A stretch of 55,958 nt of DNA from Acidobacteriota bacterium (GTDB lineage Bacteria; Acidobacteriota; Terriglobia; Acidiferrales; UBA7541), in NCBI GenBank assembly GCA_013289695.1, contig JABCZK010000031.1, forward strand, positions 1 to 55,958, in the 5' to 3' direction. Each line of letters opens with the position of its first letter. Positions within the stretch are counted from its first letter, which is position 1. The notes below the pieces were generated by a model that was given only the letters and a program-made list of their open reading frames with translations, had not been told where the DNA came from and did no database searches. Positions 23,623 through 31,751 of this stretch are shown here, in pieces. The translations under genes were made by a program, and so were the position numbers.

Positions 23623-25356
23623 TTAATGCGCGGCGATGGCGGGCGGGGGATATTCGGGTAGCTTGGCGTTTTTCTTGTCGGTGCGCTTTACTTCTAGTTC
23701 GTCGAAGAGGATTGAGGGGCTGATTACCGTGGTGGGGACGGCGCCTTCGCGGTTGCTCACCAGGGGGTCGTTGCCCGCAGCGACCAGATTACTGCGCAGC
23801 GTGCGGGTGTCGAGCTCGTTGAAAACTGCGCCGCGGACCAGTTCTTCGTGGCCATCGCTCACGTAAATGCGATAGAGCAGGCGCGGGTTGTTCGCCACCA
23901 GAGTTTCCGCGTAATAGCCATAGGGTTTGCCTTCCTGTTTGCACATCTCGATTAATTTTTTCTTGAGCTCGTCGGGCGAACTGGATTCTTTCGGCTGCAA
24001 GATCAGGTTGCCGATGTTCGGTGACGGCGACTGCCCGGGGGCGGCGCGGCCGTGGCCATTGGAGTCGGCGAAATCGCGAATGGGCATGCGGCCCAGGAGA
24101 TATTCGACGAGGACTCCGTCTTTGATGACCGGAAGCGGGGCGACACGAACGCCCTCTTCGTCAATCTGGTAACTTCCGATTAAGGACTTGCCATCGAATG
24201 ATTTCATGGTGGGGTCGTCCACCACAGTAAGAAATGTGGGCAGGACGCGGCCCTTGTAGTTCGAGGAAAATTCTCCGGTGGTGCGCGCGGAATCGCCGGG
24301 CTTGGGGCGGATGCCCAGAATATTTCCGCCGATCATGCCGTCGAGAATGTCGCTGGCGGCGTCGTTCGAGAATAGGATCGGGCCGCGATAATCTTCTTCG
24401 ACCATGGGAGCTTCGCGGAGATCTTTGAGGGACTGAAGCATTTTGGCGGTCTCGGCGAGCAGCTTTTCCTGCGACGGCAATTCGGGCGCGCTGGCGCCGA
24501 CGTAGAAAGGCGAGCGGCCGAGCTCCATGCCGTCGTCCGCCTGGGTTTCGGCGGAAAGATTGAGGGAATAGACGGTGTAGCCCTGGCGGGTGCTGGTGCC
24601 TTCGGTGTTCACGAAATAATCGTTCACTGCGCGAAATCGAACGTACGCGGAGAGAGATTGGATTTTCGCGTCGCTGCGATAGAGATTGGTGACCTTCTCG
24701 AGCGTTTCCTTCCAGGGCGCGGCCGTGAAATCGAGTTTGACGAACGGGCCGACGGATTCGAGCGCGGGGGCGCGCGCAAAATCATTGAAAGGCTGGTCGG
24801 AGGTGTACTGGCTGAGGACCGCTTTCTTGGAGGCCAGGGCTTCGCTGGCAATTTTGTACGCGCGATCGGTGGCGAGCCACAATTCGCGGCGGAGGGCGAT
24901 GGAATCGTCGTCGCGCGGGGCGATATTCACGAATCCGGTGCCGGGGCCGTAGTAACTATCCTGTTTGTAATCACCGACGCGCACAACTACGCGCAAGTTG
25001 CGCACGTGGATTCGTTGGTCCTGGCGCAGGGCGCCAAAGGCGGCCTCGGCGGAGTATTCGTCCACGTCGGACAAGCGATATTCGATGTAATAAGGCGCGG
25101 GGACATTGTCCATCTTGAGCTGGGATTTGGAGCGATCCAGCTCTTCGCGCATGGCTTTGAGCAGCGGATCGGATTGGACTGCCGCGGAGGAAGCGGCGGT
25201 GGCAGCAGCGGAAGATTTTTGCTGTGCCTGCTGCGCTTGCGCCAGGGCGGCGGGACCAGTGCCGGCGAGGAAAAGCGCCAGGAGCAAGGTGACGGTGATC
25301 GCGGAGCGGCGCGGCGGCGGTAGGGCGATGGCGCGAACGAGAACCAGAGCGCTCAT
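23623..25356 (-). CDS. Exported TldE/PmbA-like protein (TldD paralogue without HExxxH)
   Basis: 577 aa with an N-terminal signal peptide (hydrophobic core TVTLLLALFLAGTG, then ALAQAQQ near 42). It aligns along its length with the upstream TldD-like protein, for example VDDPTMK, DEEGVRV, LLGRMPIRDFADSNGHGR and RIYVSDGHEELVRGAV. Where the partner has the HExxxH metal site this one has SNDAASDILDGMIGG, with no His. It is thus the expected non-catalytic partner: in the TldD/TldE protease, E. coli TldE likewise lacks HExxxH and forms a heterodimer. Canonical TldD/E are cytoplasmic, so a signal peptide is unusual. The ATG overlaps the upstream gene by four bases. Confidence 0.85.
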   Translation of the reverse strand: MSALVLVRAIALPPPRRSAITVTLLLALFLAGTGPAALAQAQQAQQKSSAAATAASSAAVQSDPLLKAMREELDRSKSQLKMDNVPAPYYIEYRLSDVDEYSAEAAFGALRQDQRIHVRNLRVVVRVGDYKQDSYYGPGTGFVNIAPRDDDSIALRRELWLATDRAYKIASEALASKKAVLSQYTSDQPFNDFARAPALESVGPFVKLDFTAAPWKETLEKVTNLYRSDAKIQSLSAYVRFRAVNDYFVNTEGTSTRQGYTVYSLNLSAETQADDGMELGRSPFYVGASAPELPSQEKLLAETAKMLQSLKDLREAPMVEEDYRGPILFSNDAASDILDGMIGGNILGIRPKPGDSARTTGEFSSNYKGRVLPTFLTVVDDPTMKSFDGKSLIGSYQIDEEGVRVAPLPVIKDGVLVEYLLGRMPIRDFADSNGHGRAAPGQSPSPNIGNLILQPKESSSPDELKKKLIEMCKQEGKPYGYYAETLVANNPRLLYRIYVSDGHEELVRGAVFNELDTRTLRSNLVAAGNDPLVSNREGAVPTTVISPSILFDELEVKRTDKKNAKLPEYPPPAIAAH

Positions 25357-27098
25357 GGCTTCGCTCCGGGCGCGGCGGCCTTGGTTGGGTTCGCAGGCGG
25401 GACGGAAGAAGCCGATTCAAATCCAGGAGGCGGCAGAATTGGCGGCCGTTCGCTACCGCGGCGTCGTTTCTGAACTTCGATCTCGGTGAAGAGCATCGAG
25501 GGAGCCGCAGCTGCTACCGGAACCTGCCCGGATTCCGCGCCGCAGATGCCGTTGAATACTTGCAGCGTGTCTCCGGTGAGAACGATATTGTTCAGCGAGA
25601 GCAGCGGGGTGCCGACGATGTCTACGCCACGGACGAGTTCGTCGGGGCGGCCATCCGCATAAACGCGATAGACCATCACAGGAATCACCTGGAAGGCCTG
25701 GGGAGAGGCGCGCCCGGTGAGCGTGAAACCGCCCTGGATATCGTCGAAGTAGAGACCGTATGGTTTCCCCTGCTTCTTGATCTCGGCGACGAATTTCTCG
25801 CGCAGTTCGGAATCTTTTACGCTGTTGGTGGAAGTAACGATCAGATTTCCCTGCCGTCCGGTGGGCATCAGGCCGGGTTGGCGGCGTCCGTGGCCGTTCG
25901 ATGTGCTGAAATTCTTGATGGGCATGCGGGACATCAGGAAATTTTTGAGCACGCCATTTTCCACGGCGACTACGCGCGCGGCGGGAACGCCTTCATCGTC
26001 GAAATCGTAATGGCCCGCTAGCTCGACGCCGTTGAGTTCCTTCATGGTGGGATCGTCGGCGACGCTGAGGAAAGCGGGCAGCACGAGCTGATTCACTTTC
26101 TTGGTGAAGGTTTGGCCTTCGTTCTCATCGCGCTGGCGATGGCCTTCCAGGCGGTGGCCGAGAACCTCGTGAAAGAAGACAGCGGCGGCTCTGCCGGAAA
26201 GCATGGCGGGACCAGCGTAAGGATCGGCTGCGGGAGCGGCGCGCAACGCTTTCAAGTCAGTCGCGATCTTGTCCACTTTCGCGGCGAGTTCCGCATCGGA
26301 AGGAAGCTGGCTCGCGGTCGCGGCTTGAAACGATTCGACGCGCATCAATTCCATGCCATCGTCGGCGCGGGTTTCGGCTTGAATTACCAGGCGCGCGATG
26401 GCGCCGGGACGGATCAGGGCGGTGCCTTCGCTGGTGGCCAGATAGGAGCGATCGGCGGAAATGTTGAAGGAAACGTAGGAGGTATAGACTTCGGGATATT
26501 TCAGGAAGCCGGCGGAAAGTTTTCGCGTGCGGCCTTCCCAGATTTGCTGGTCGGACGGGGGATGCAAGGGAACGAGATTCAGATGGTCCTGCGGAGCTTC
26601 GCTGGAGAAATCGGGAGACTTGTCTTCTTCTTCGGAGCGCACCGCGTTGTTGGTTTTCACTTTCAGGTATGCTGCGGAGGCTTGCTCGTATTCACGGTCG
26701 GTGAGCTGCCAGAGGACGCGGGCGATGGCGTTGGTATCGTCGTTCAGCGGGAGCAGCCCGGTAGTGATTCCGGACGCGCGGCTCTGGCTGTGGGTATTGT
26801 CGAGCGCGACCGAGCCTACGCGCATCATGACGTCGGCTTGACGCCGGTCCACACTGGCGGAATAGATGACGCTGCCGTTGGAGGCTGCTACGGCTGTTTC
26901 GTCGGTGTCGGTGACCGCGTAACTCATGTAGTAGGGCGCTGGGTCCGTTTTCGCGAGGGACTTTGTGGCGCGCTGCAATTCTTGTTGCATGGTGGTGAGG
27001 ACGATGTTTGCAGTGGGGCTGGACGTAAGGGCGCTTAACGGGAAAGTGGCTAGCGCGAGCACGGCAAAAACTGGTAACCAGGGGAGACGTTTTTGCAT
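25353..27098 (-). CDS. Exported TldD-like metalloprotease (HExxxH present)
   Basis: 581 aa. Signal peptide MQKRLPWLPVFAVLALATF, then LTSSP near 25. The N-terminal TldD/PmbA domain is followed by the catalytic motif HEVLGH (HExxxH), with downstream GHRLEGHRQRDENEGQTF, VDDPTMKELNGVELAGHYDFDDEG and C-terminal TldD beta domain VRGVDIVGTPL. It is probably the catalytic subunit of a heterodimeric zinc protease with the next gene; family members mature modified peptides or degrade unfolded peptides. I prefer the ATG at 27098 because the promoter at 27134-27162 would place the mRNA start near 27127, only a few bases before the in-frame TTG at 27122. Both proteins would act outside the cytoplasm. Confidence 0.88.
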   Translation of the reverse strand: MQKRLPWLPVFAVLALATFPLSALTSSPTANIVLTTMQQELQRATKSLAKTDPAPYYMSYAVTDTDETAVAASNGSVIYSASVDRRQADVMMRVGSVALDNTHSQSRASGITTGLLPLNDDTNAIARVLWQLTDREYEQASAAYLKVKTNNAVRSEEEDKSPDFSSEAPQDHLNLVPLHPPSDQQIWEGRTRKLSAGFLKYPEVYTSYVSFNISADRSYLATSEGTALIRPGAIARLVIQAETRADDGMELMRVESFQAATASQLPSDAELAAKVDKIATDLKALRAAPAADPYAGPAMLSGRAAAVFFHEVLGHRLEGHRQRDENEGQTFTKKVNQLVLPAFLSVADDPTMKELNGVELAGHYDFDDEGVPAARVVAVENGVLKNFLMSRMPIKNFSTSNGHGRRQPGLMPTGRQGNLIVTSTNSVKDSELREKFVAEIKKQGKPYGLYFDDIQGGFTLTGRASPQAFQVIPVMVYRVYADGRPDELVRGVDIVGTPLLSLNNIVLTGDTLQVFNGICGAESGQVPVAAAAPSMLFTEIEVQKRRRGSERPPILPPPGFESASSVPPANPTKAAAPGAKP

Positions 27099-27133
27099 TG
27101 GACTGGTGGGCTCTTTCTTCAAGGGACGAAACT

Positions 27134-27162
27134 AGCATACTCGCGGGGAGTGGGGGGCGCAA
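27134..27162 (-). promoter_or_regulatory. Candidate sigma-70 promoter for the tldD/tldE-like pair
   Basis: On the minus strand TTGCGC (27162-27157) and TATGCT (27139-27134) are 17 bp apart. The predicted start is near 27127, leaving a leader of about 29 nt before the ATG at 27098. Confidence 0.45.
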
Positions 27163-27224
27163 CTGCCGGGCTGGCAGTTGTTGCGGATGCGCAATGGGAC
27201 GCGAAGCGTTTGTGGCGAGGGCCA

Positions 27225-27362
27225 TGCCACCGATGGCGTCCGCCGCGGCGGACGCCGCTACGAAAGCGAATTCAAAAACGACGGCGGAGGCAAAGTCAAA
27301 GACGCCCGCCTAAAAAGCAGGCGGCCGCTACAAAGTCAAAAGCGACTGCATCGGCGACTGCT
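27225..27362 (+). repeat. Intergenic palindromic repeat, copy 5 (module B plus a separate perfect palindrome)
   Basis: The palindrome GGCGTCCGCC-GC-GGCGGACGCC lies at 27235-27256 and is followed by GCTACGAAAG. Module B CCGCCT-N7-AGGCGG at 27306-27324 is followed by CCGCTACAAAGTCAAAAGCGAC. It reads on the plus strand while both flanking genes are on the minus strand. Confidence 0.75.
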
Positions 27363-27373
27363 TAGAGCGGCTA

Positions 27374-28567
27374 TCACGATTGCCGTGTGGGGAGTTGGAG
27401 TTGCATCGCTTCTGCTATTACGTCGGTGTACTTCAGGGCTGAGCCTGTGTTGAACAGGACTACGCGGTCGTTGGGGGTGAGAAAGCCGGAGGCTAGGAGG
27501 CGCTCGTAGGCGGCGGTGGCCGCTGCGCCTTCGGGCGAGAGGAAGAGGCCTTCGTTTTTTGCCCAATCGCGCAGCGAGGCGAGAATTTCCGCGTCGGGGA
27601 TCGCTAAGGCTGTGCCGTGTGAGTCGCGCAAAATTTCGAGCATGATGGAATCGCCATAGGGTTTGGGAACGCGCAAGCCGGAAGCAAACGTGGCGGCGTT
27701 CGGCCACATCTCGCTCGAGCTCGCGCCCTCGTCGAATGCTTTGGCTACGGGGGCGCAGCCGGAGGCTTGTACCGCGATCATTTTCGGGCGCTTGCCAGGT
27801 TTGACCCAGCCAAGCTGTTCGAGTTCCGTGAACGCTTTCCACATGCCGATCAGGCCTACGCCGCCGCCGGTGGGATAGAAAACGGCGTCGGGATATTCCC
27901 AGCCGAGCTGTTCGACCAGCTCGTAGCCCATGGTTTTTTTTCCTTCGACGCGGAATGGTTCTTTCAGCGTGGAAATGTCGAACCAGCCTTCGGTCTTGCT
28001 GCGTTCGGCGACGATGCGGCCACAGTCGGAAATGAGGCCGTCAACCAGCGTGACGCTTGCGCCGTAGGCGATGGCTTCGACGTAATTTGCGAAGGGAACA
28101 TCGCGCGGCATGAAAATGTGGGCTGTGATGCCAGCGGCGGCTGCGTAAGCTGCGAGGGCGCCGGCGGCATTGCCCGCGGAAGGAATTGCGAGTTGGCGGA
28201 GGCCGTAGTGACGCGCCATTGTGACGGCGAGGGCGAGACCTCGCGCTTTGAACGAGCCGGTCGGGTTGGCACCTTCGTCTTTCAGAAATGCTTTGGGATG
28301 GCGGCGGCTAGCAAGCATGGGCGTCCAGCCTTCGCCCAGCGTCACGGGACGCACGTCTGGCAGAACGGAACGATAACGCCACATGCCGGACCAGGAAGAA
28401 CTGGCGGCTTCGCGGACGATGGCTTCGCGCGGGGTAATTCCGCGCAGCGGCTCCAAATCGTAGCGGACGTATAGGGAACCTTTACATTGCGGGCAGAGGG
28501 TCTGGGGCGTCGCGGCAGAGACGGTGGCGTGGCAGCGCGAGCATTCTAGATTTTTGATTTGTGGCAT
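27374..28567 (-). CDS. thrC: Threonine synthase
   Basis: 397 aa, cytosolic PLP enzyme converting O-phosphohomoserine to threonine. A short N-terminal zinc-ribbon-like segment has CSRC and CPQC (residues 9-30). The PLP Lys is in NPTGSFKARGLA near 101-112, followed by PSAGNAAGALAAYAAAAG and the phosphate-binding PTGGGVGLIGMWKAF. The C-terminus reads FNTGSALKYTDV. The true start is the ATG at 28567 (MPQIKNLECSRC): the same frame is open to 28897, but that stretch covers a tRNA gene. There is no ribosome-binding site before the ATG, and a -10-like TATCGT lies 7 nt upstream, suggesting a leaderless message. Confidence 0.93.
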   Translation of the reverse strand: MPQIKNLECSRCHATVSAATPQTLCPQCKGSLYVRYDLEPLRGITPREAIVREAASSSWSGMWRYRSVLPDVRPVTLGEGWTPMLASRRHPKAFLKDEGANPTGSFKARGLALAVTMARHYGLRQLAIPSAGNAAGALAAYAAAAGITAHIFMPRDVPFANYVEAIAYGASVTLVDGLISDCGRIVAERSKTEGWFDISTLKEPFRVEGKKTMGYELVEQLGWEYPDAVFYPTGGGVGLIGMWKAFTELEQLGWVKPGKRPKMIAVQASGCAPVAKAFDEGASSSEMWPNAATFASGLRVPKPYGDSIMLEILRDSHGTALAIPDAEILASLRDWAKNEGLFLSPEGAAATAAYERLLASGFLTPNDRVVLFNTGSALKYTDVIAEAMQLQLPTRQS

Positions 28568-28574
28568 GGGTGTA

Positions 28575-28583
28575 ACGATAGCA
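28575..28583 (-). promoter_or_regulatory. Extended -10 of thrC, predicts leaderless transcript
   Basis: TGCTATCGT on the minus strand: an extended -10 (TGN-TATCGT), with the hexamer ending at 28575. The start base would be the A of the thrC ATG at 28567. No good -35 is seen, as is common for extended -10 promoters. Confidence 0.4.
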
Positions 28584-28734
28584 GATGGCGCGAGCGCGAA
28601 ATAGGATTCGGAAACTGGATTAAAAGTTGACGATTCGCGCGCAAAGGAATTCGGCGAGAGATGGCGCTGAGCGTGGCGTTGGCGAAGCGAGTGAGGGTTT
28701 TTCAGGTCGCAGTGAAGGAGCGCGAAAAGAAGTT

Positions 28735-28809
28735 TGGTAGCGGTACCGGGAATCGAACCCGGGTTTTCAGGTTGAGAACCTGACGTGCTGACCCCTGCAC
28801 CATACCGCC
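28735..28809 (-). tRNA. tRNA-Glu (anticodon CTC)
   Basis: Cloverleaf read on the minus strand: acceptor GGCGGTA pairs with TACCGCT (G-U at the first pair), the D-stem is GTGC/GCAC with an AGGGGTCA loop, and the anticodon stem TCAGG/CCTGA encloses TTCTCAA, giving anticodon CTC (codon GAG). The T-stem is CCGGG/CCCGG with loop TTCGATT. The discriminator is A, and CCA is encoded. The gene lies 168 bp upstream of thrC on the same strand. Confidence 0.93.
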
Positions 28810-29190
28810 ATTCACGCGCAATGAAGTTCGCTGCGGCGCGTTGCAGATAATGCAGCGCCTTGCTGCAACTGTCAGATTGTAGCATCGGCATTGACACGCG
28901 GGAAGTGGGTGAGAGGGCGGGTGGCGGGCAGGGGCAAGTGCAATATCAACGACCCCCGCGTAAAAAGCAGGCGGCGGCTACCTCTCGATTCGCTACGGCC
29001 AAATTTCGGGTTGAGTCAACCCGTAGCGCGATTCACAAATTCAGAACCAAATGCAAAGGCGCCCACCTAAAGCTGGCCGCTACAAAGTCAGAACCTTTAA
29101 CCGCAGCGTACTGCTGCGAAGAGCGGCGCGCCGCCGATCGCGCCCTCAAGTATCCATGTGGGCTCTCGACTGAGCCCGCCGCGGAAACGA
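28810..29190. other. 381-bp intergenic region: repeat copy 6 and dense hairpins
   Basis: It lies between the tRNA and the end of the porin-like gene. It holds a diverged repeat copy (28945-29100) and then three palindromes in 75 bp: CGCAGC-N5-GCTGCG (29102-29118), GCGGCGCGCCGC (29123-29134) and GGGCTC-N6-GAGCCC (29160-29177). The last is 14 bp past the minus-strand porin stop and could help terminate it. I see no gene. Confidence 0.6.
28945..29100 (+). repeat. Intergenic palindromic repeat, copy 6 (diverged)
   Basis: A diverged module B is at 28954-28976. A nested hairpin with outer arms CGCTACGG / CCGTAGCG (28991-28998 and 29021-29028) encloses GGGTTGA-G-TCAACCC. GCGATTCACAAATTCAG follows, as in module C. 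A diverged module A with GCTGGCCGCTACAAAGTC is at 29061-29090. The orientation is the same as in the other copies. Confidence 0.65.
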
Positions 29191-30981
29191 TCAGAAGGCG
29201 AAACGAACGCCGATTGTTGGAGCAACGTTGGTAGGGAAGATATAGGGTACGCCTGGGCCATGCGGGATGGCGATGGCCATACCGCCACTCACGAAGGAAT
29301 AGGCAACTCCGACGTAACCGTCGAAACGCTTTGTGAAATGGTGATCCGCATAGAGCGACACCTCGTTGAGGGTGCCCGCGCAGGAGCTGCGGAAATTTCC
29401 GGGCGCGCAGGTCTGCGGAACACGGAAGTCATTCTGCCGCTGTTGATACCAGGACAAAGTGACATCGGTTTTGGTGCGGTAAGTGTATTTCACGCCAGCC
29501 CACCAGATCTGCAGCAACTTTTCGGAATCAAGATTGTTGTCTTCGACCCCGCTCAAGATATAGCCGCCCTCGTCCGTGGCGCCGACGCCCAACGGTTGCT
29601 TTGGGTTGTTCTGCCAGATGTATTCGTAGCCGGCATAAAACTTGAACGGATCCCACGCATACTTGGCGGCGGCCATAATGGCGTTGTTGTCGGTCACGAT
29701 GCCGTATAGGGTGCCGTTCGGGTCGATCAGATTGGGCCCGCTGATGTAAATGGTATTGATGCTGTCGGTGGTCGACTGAAGCTGCGCACCCGGGGCCTGA
29801 CTCTGGGGCCCCTGCAACGGGTTCAATACGCTGATCGCCTGGTTGTAATGTTGGAAGACGACGTCGGCGGAGAACTTGCCGTGCTCGCCGCCAACGTCGA
29901 ATCCATACGCGTTGTTATGCGCCCTTTCCGGCGTGCAGTTGGCGGCAGTCCAGCCTGTGGTGGTAGCGGTGGCCGAAAAGCAGCCGCCAGAACCATTGGC
30001 GAATTTGTACATCGCGCCGAAATGGACCGGGCCGTAGGTGAGGCGATACTTCATTGCGTCGTCCCAACGGGAGTCGTCGGTATCGCCGCCGCCGGACATT
30101 GTGCCGTTATACCCGATGTAAGAAAACCCATAGCCGCCGCCGACGGGATCGTAAAGAAGCATCGCATCGGTGCCGAGAGAGCGCTGACGACCGAAGGTCA
30201 GCGTGCCGAAGCGGGTGGACGATATACCGCCATAGAATTCGTCATTGAAGGGTTGGCCCGCGCGCGCGCCGTCGATGGCCATCGAATAGCTGGCCCTGGG
30301 AAGACCGTTGTTTACGATATTGGTCTTTGGCGCGTCGGCGAGCAGGCCCGACTGCGGATTGATGCCAGTGGAAGCGTTGAACACAATGGCCCAGCCGGGC
30401 GCAAACTCTTCCCTGCCCCTGATGCCCACGCCCGTCTGCTGCAGGTTGTTCGGTGCGACGAGGAATCGGGATTGAAAGCCGTTGCGGTTCACCAGAGATT
30501 CACCTTCATAGTTATAACCGTTTACCGGTAAACCATGGCTGACCCAGCCGACGCCGACGTCGTACGCACCGTACAGCGTGACGCCGTGCCAGGTCAGCGT
30601 GCAATCGGTGGTGGCGAACTCGCGGCCGCTCGCGCATACGTCGGGGGCCTTCATCTGCATCCGGATGTCAACGGTGGTGCCCTGGCCAACCGCCAAGCTG
30701 ATTCCCGCGCGCGTTTCGTCCTCGAAGCCTTGTTTTGCCGCGCGAATCTCGAAGCGCCCCTGCGGCAGGCCGGACGACTGATAGCGCCCTCCGCCGTCGG
30801 TTAGGATCGTGCGCGTTTCAGCTGTGTCGAGGTTCTTGATTGTCACCGCGACATTGGGAAGGGCTGCGCCGGTTTGGCTCGTCACCACGCCGGAAAGGCT
30901 CGCTGCCGTTTGGGCCCACGCCGCTGGGGGCACGACGAGAAACAGGGATAGGGCTACAAAAGCGATGAACAGGGGCCTCAC
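29191..30981 (-). CDS. Outer-membrane porin with carboxypeptidase-regulatory-like N-domain
   Basis: 596 aa. Signal peptide (FIAFVALSLFLVVPP, ending AWAQ near 24). Residues 28-115 form a CarboxypepD_reg/TTR-like beta domain (ASLSGVVTSQTGAALPNVAV, GRYQSSGLPQGRFEI). The rest resembles a general trimeric porin barrel: VTLYGAYDVGVGW, FYGGISSTRFGTLTFGRQ, and a C-terminal strand ending VAPTIGVRFAF with terminal Phe, as needed for barrel assembly. No TonB plug domain is present, so this is a fusion unlike classical porins. The GTG at 30981 is chosen for its AAGGAG ribosome-binding site; upstream in-frame ATGs would bury the signal peptide. A consensus sigma-70 promoter lies upstream. Confidence 0.85.
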   Translation of the reverse strand: MRPLFIAFVALSLFLVVPPAAWAQTAASLSGVVTSQTGAALPNVAVTIKNLDTAETRTILTDGGGRYQSSGLPQGRFEIRAAKQGFEDETRAGISLAVGQGTTVDIRMQMKAPDVCASGREFATTDCTLTWHGVTLYGAYDVGVGWVSHGLPVNGYNYEGESLVNRNGFQSRFLVAPNNLQQTGVGIRGREEFAPGWAIVFNASTGINPQSGLLADAPKTNIVNNGLPRASYSMAIDGARAGQPFNDEFYGGISSTRFGTLTFGRQRSLGTDAMLLYDPVGGGYGFSYIGYNGTMSGGGDTDDSRWDDAMKYRLTYGPVHFGAMYKFANGSGGCFSATATTTGWTAANCTPERAHNNAYGFDVGGEHGKFSADVVFQHYNQAISVLNPLQGPQSQAPGAQLQSTTDSINTIYISGPNLIDPNGTLYGIVTDNNAIMAAAKYAWDPFKFYAGYEYIWQNNPKQPLGVGATDEGGYILSGVEDNNLDSEKLLQIWWAGVKYTYRTKTDVTLSWYQQRQNDFRVPQTCAPGNFRSSCAGTLNEVSLYADHHFTKRFDGYVGVAYSFVSGGMAIAIPHGPGVPYIFPTNVAPTIGVRFAF

Positions 30982-31046
30982 AGGTTCTCCTTGCGCTTGC
31001 GGCTGCGTAGATTCAATTCTCGTACGAACGATGACAGCGAGGCGCG

Positions 31047-31075
31047 AATCTATACGATTCATATAGAGATGTCAA
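31047..31075 (-). promoter_or_regulatory. Sigma-70-type promoter of the porin gene
   Basis: Perfect -35 TTGACA (31075-31070) and -10 TAGATT (31052-31047) with a 17-bp spacer; an alternative TATAGA has a 15-bp spacer. The transcript start is near 31040, giving a leader of about 60 nt to the GTG at 30981. Confidence 0.6.
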
Positions 31076-31168
31076 ACCGATTTGATGCGATTAAGTGATT
31101 CTGTGGCACGGTACGGCAGCGAACACAGCGGCGGGGCCGATGCAGCAAGCGGGGAGAAAAACGAACGG

Positions 31169-31582
31169 CTAAAGCCGGACGATCATGACTTCGGTGGACT
31201 TCACGAGGGCGGCGACGGTCTGGCCTTTTTTCAGGCGCAGTTCGCGGACTGCATCCGCGGTGATGATGGAGGAAATGCGCTGCCCTCCGATGGAGAGGGC
31301 CACTTGCGCGATCAGGCCGTCAATTTTTATGTCGGTGATGCGGCCGACGAGCTGGTTGCGTCCGCTGATGCGGCGAAAGTTTGTGCGGCGTTCGGAGACG
31401 TCGCCATGTTCGGTGGCACGATATAGGAAGCGGTCCACTTCTTTTTCAGGAATGCGGTGGTGGCCGCCGGCGGTTTTTACGGTGCGAATTTTCTTTTTGT
31501 AGATCCACTGTTTCAGCGTGGGATAGCTGACTCCGAGGACCTGTGCGGCATCGCGGGGCGTGAACAGTTTCGCAGTGGGCAT
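31169..31582 (-). CDS. HTH (MerR/excisionase-type) plus TOBE domain regulator
   Basis: 137 aa. The N-terminal winged-helix reads FTPRDAAQVLGVSYPTLKQWIYKKKI, then GGHHRIPEKEVDRFL, as in BldC/excisionase-like DNA-binding domains. The C-terminal roughly 65 residues form a TOBE/Mop domain (RNQLVGRITDIKIDGLIAQVALSIGG, ADAVRELRLKKGQTVAALVKSTEVMI). TOBE domains bind molybdate or tungstate, so this is probably an oxyanion-responsive regulator analogous to ModE but with a different DNA-binding domain. No molybdate transporter is nearby; the neighbours are porin genes. Its own targets cannot be told. Confidence 0.88.
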   Translation of the reverse strand: MPTAKLFTPRDAAQVLGVSYPTLKQWIYKKKIRTVKTAGGHHRIPEKEVDRFLYRATEHGDVSERRTNFRRISGRNQLVGRITDIKIDGLIAQVALSIGGQRISSIITADAVRELRLKKGQTVAALVKSTEVMIVRL

Positions 31583-31708
31583 TTGGAGTCGCCGAAATAA
31601 CGTGGGCGAGTGAGGATGTTAAGCGCGACGAGGCGAGGATGTCAATTGGATGGCGCGGGCTGTGGCGCGGGCGGGGGCGAGATTTGTGGCGCGAAAAATG
31701 CGGAGCGA

Positions 31709-31738
31709 GCGAGAGAGGCGGTTGGCCGCCTCTCTCGC
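31709..31738 (-). terminator. Strong rho-independent-type terminator of the coiled-coil porin gene
   Basis: A perfect 13-bp stem (arms GCGAGAGAGGCGG and complement) with a 4-nt loop, beginning 14 bp past the stop at 31752. On the minus strand a T-run (ATTTTTC) follows about 13 nt after the stem. The stem is the longest perfect hairpin I saw in the window. Confidence 0.75.
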
Positions 31739-31751
31739 CTGCATGCGTGTT

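Noticed and set aside
23472..23723. Arg/Glu-rich 83-aa ORF after the TonB-dependent receptor
   Set aside because: It is a translation of the purine-rich repeat and runs antisense into the TldE-like gene.
28568..28897. N-terminal extension of threonine synthase (in-frame to 28897)
   Set aside because: The extension covers a complete tRNA-Glu gene and has no domain; the zinc-ribbon start MPQIKNLECSRC at 28567 fits the family.
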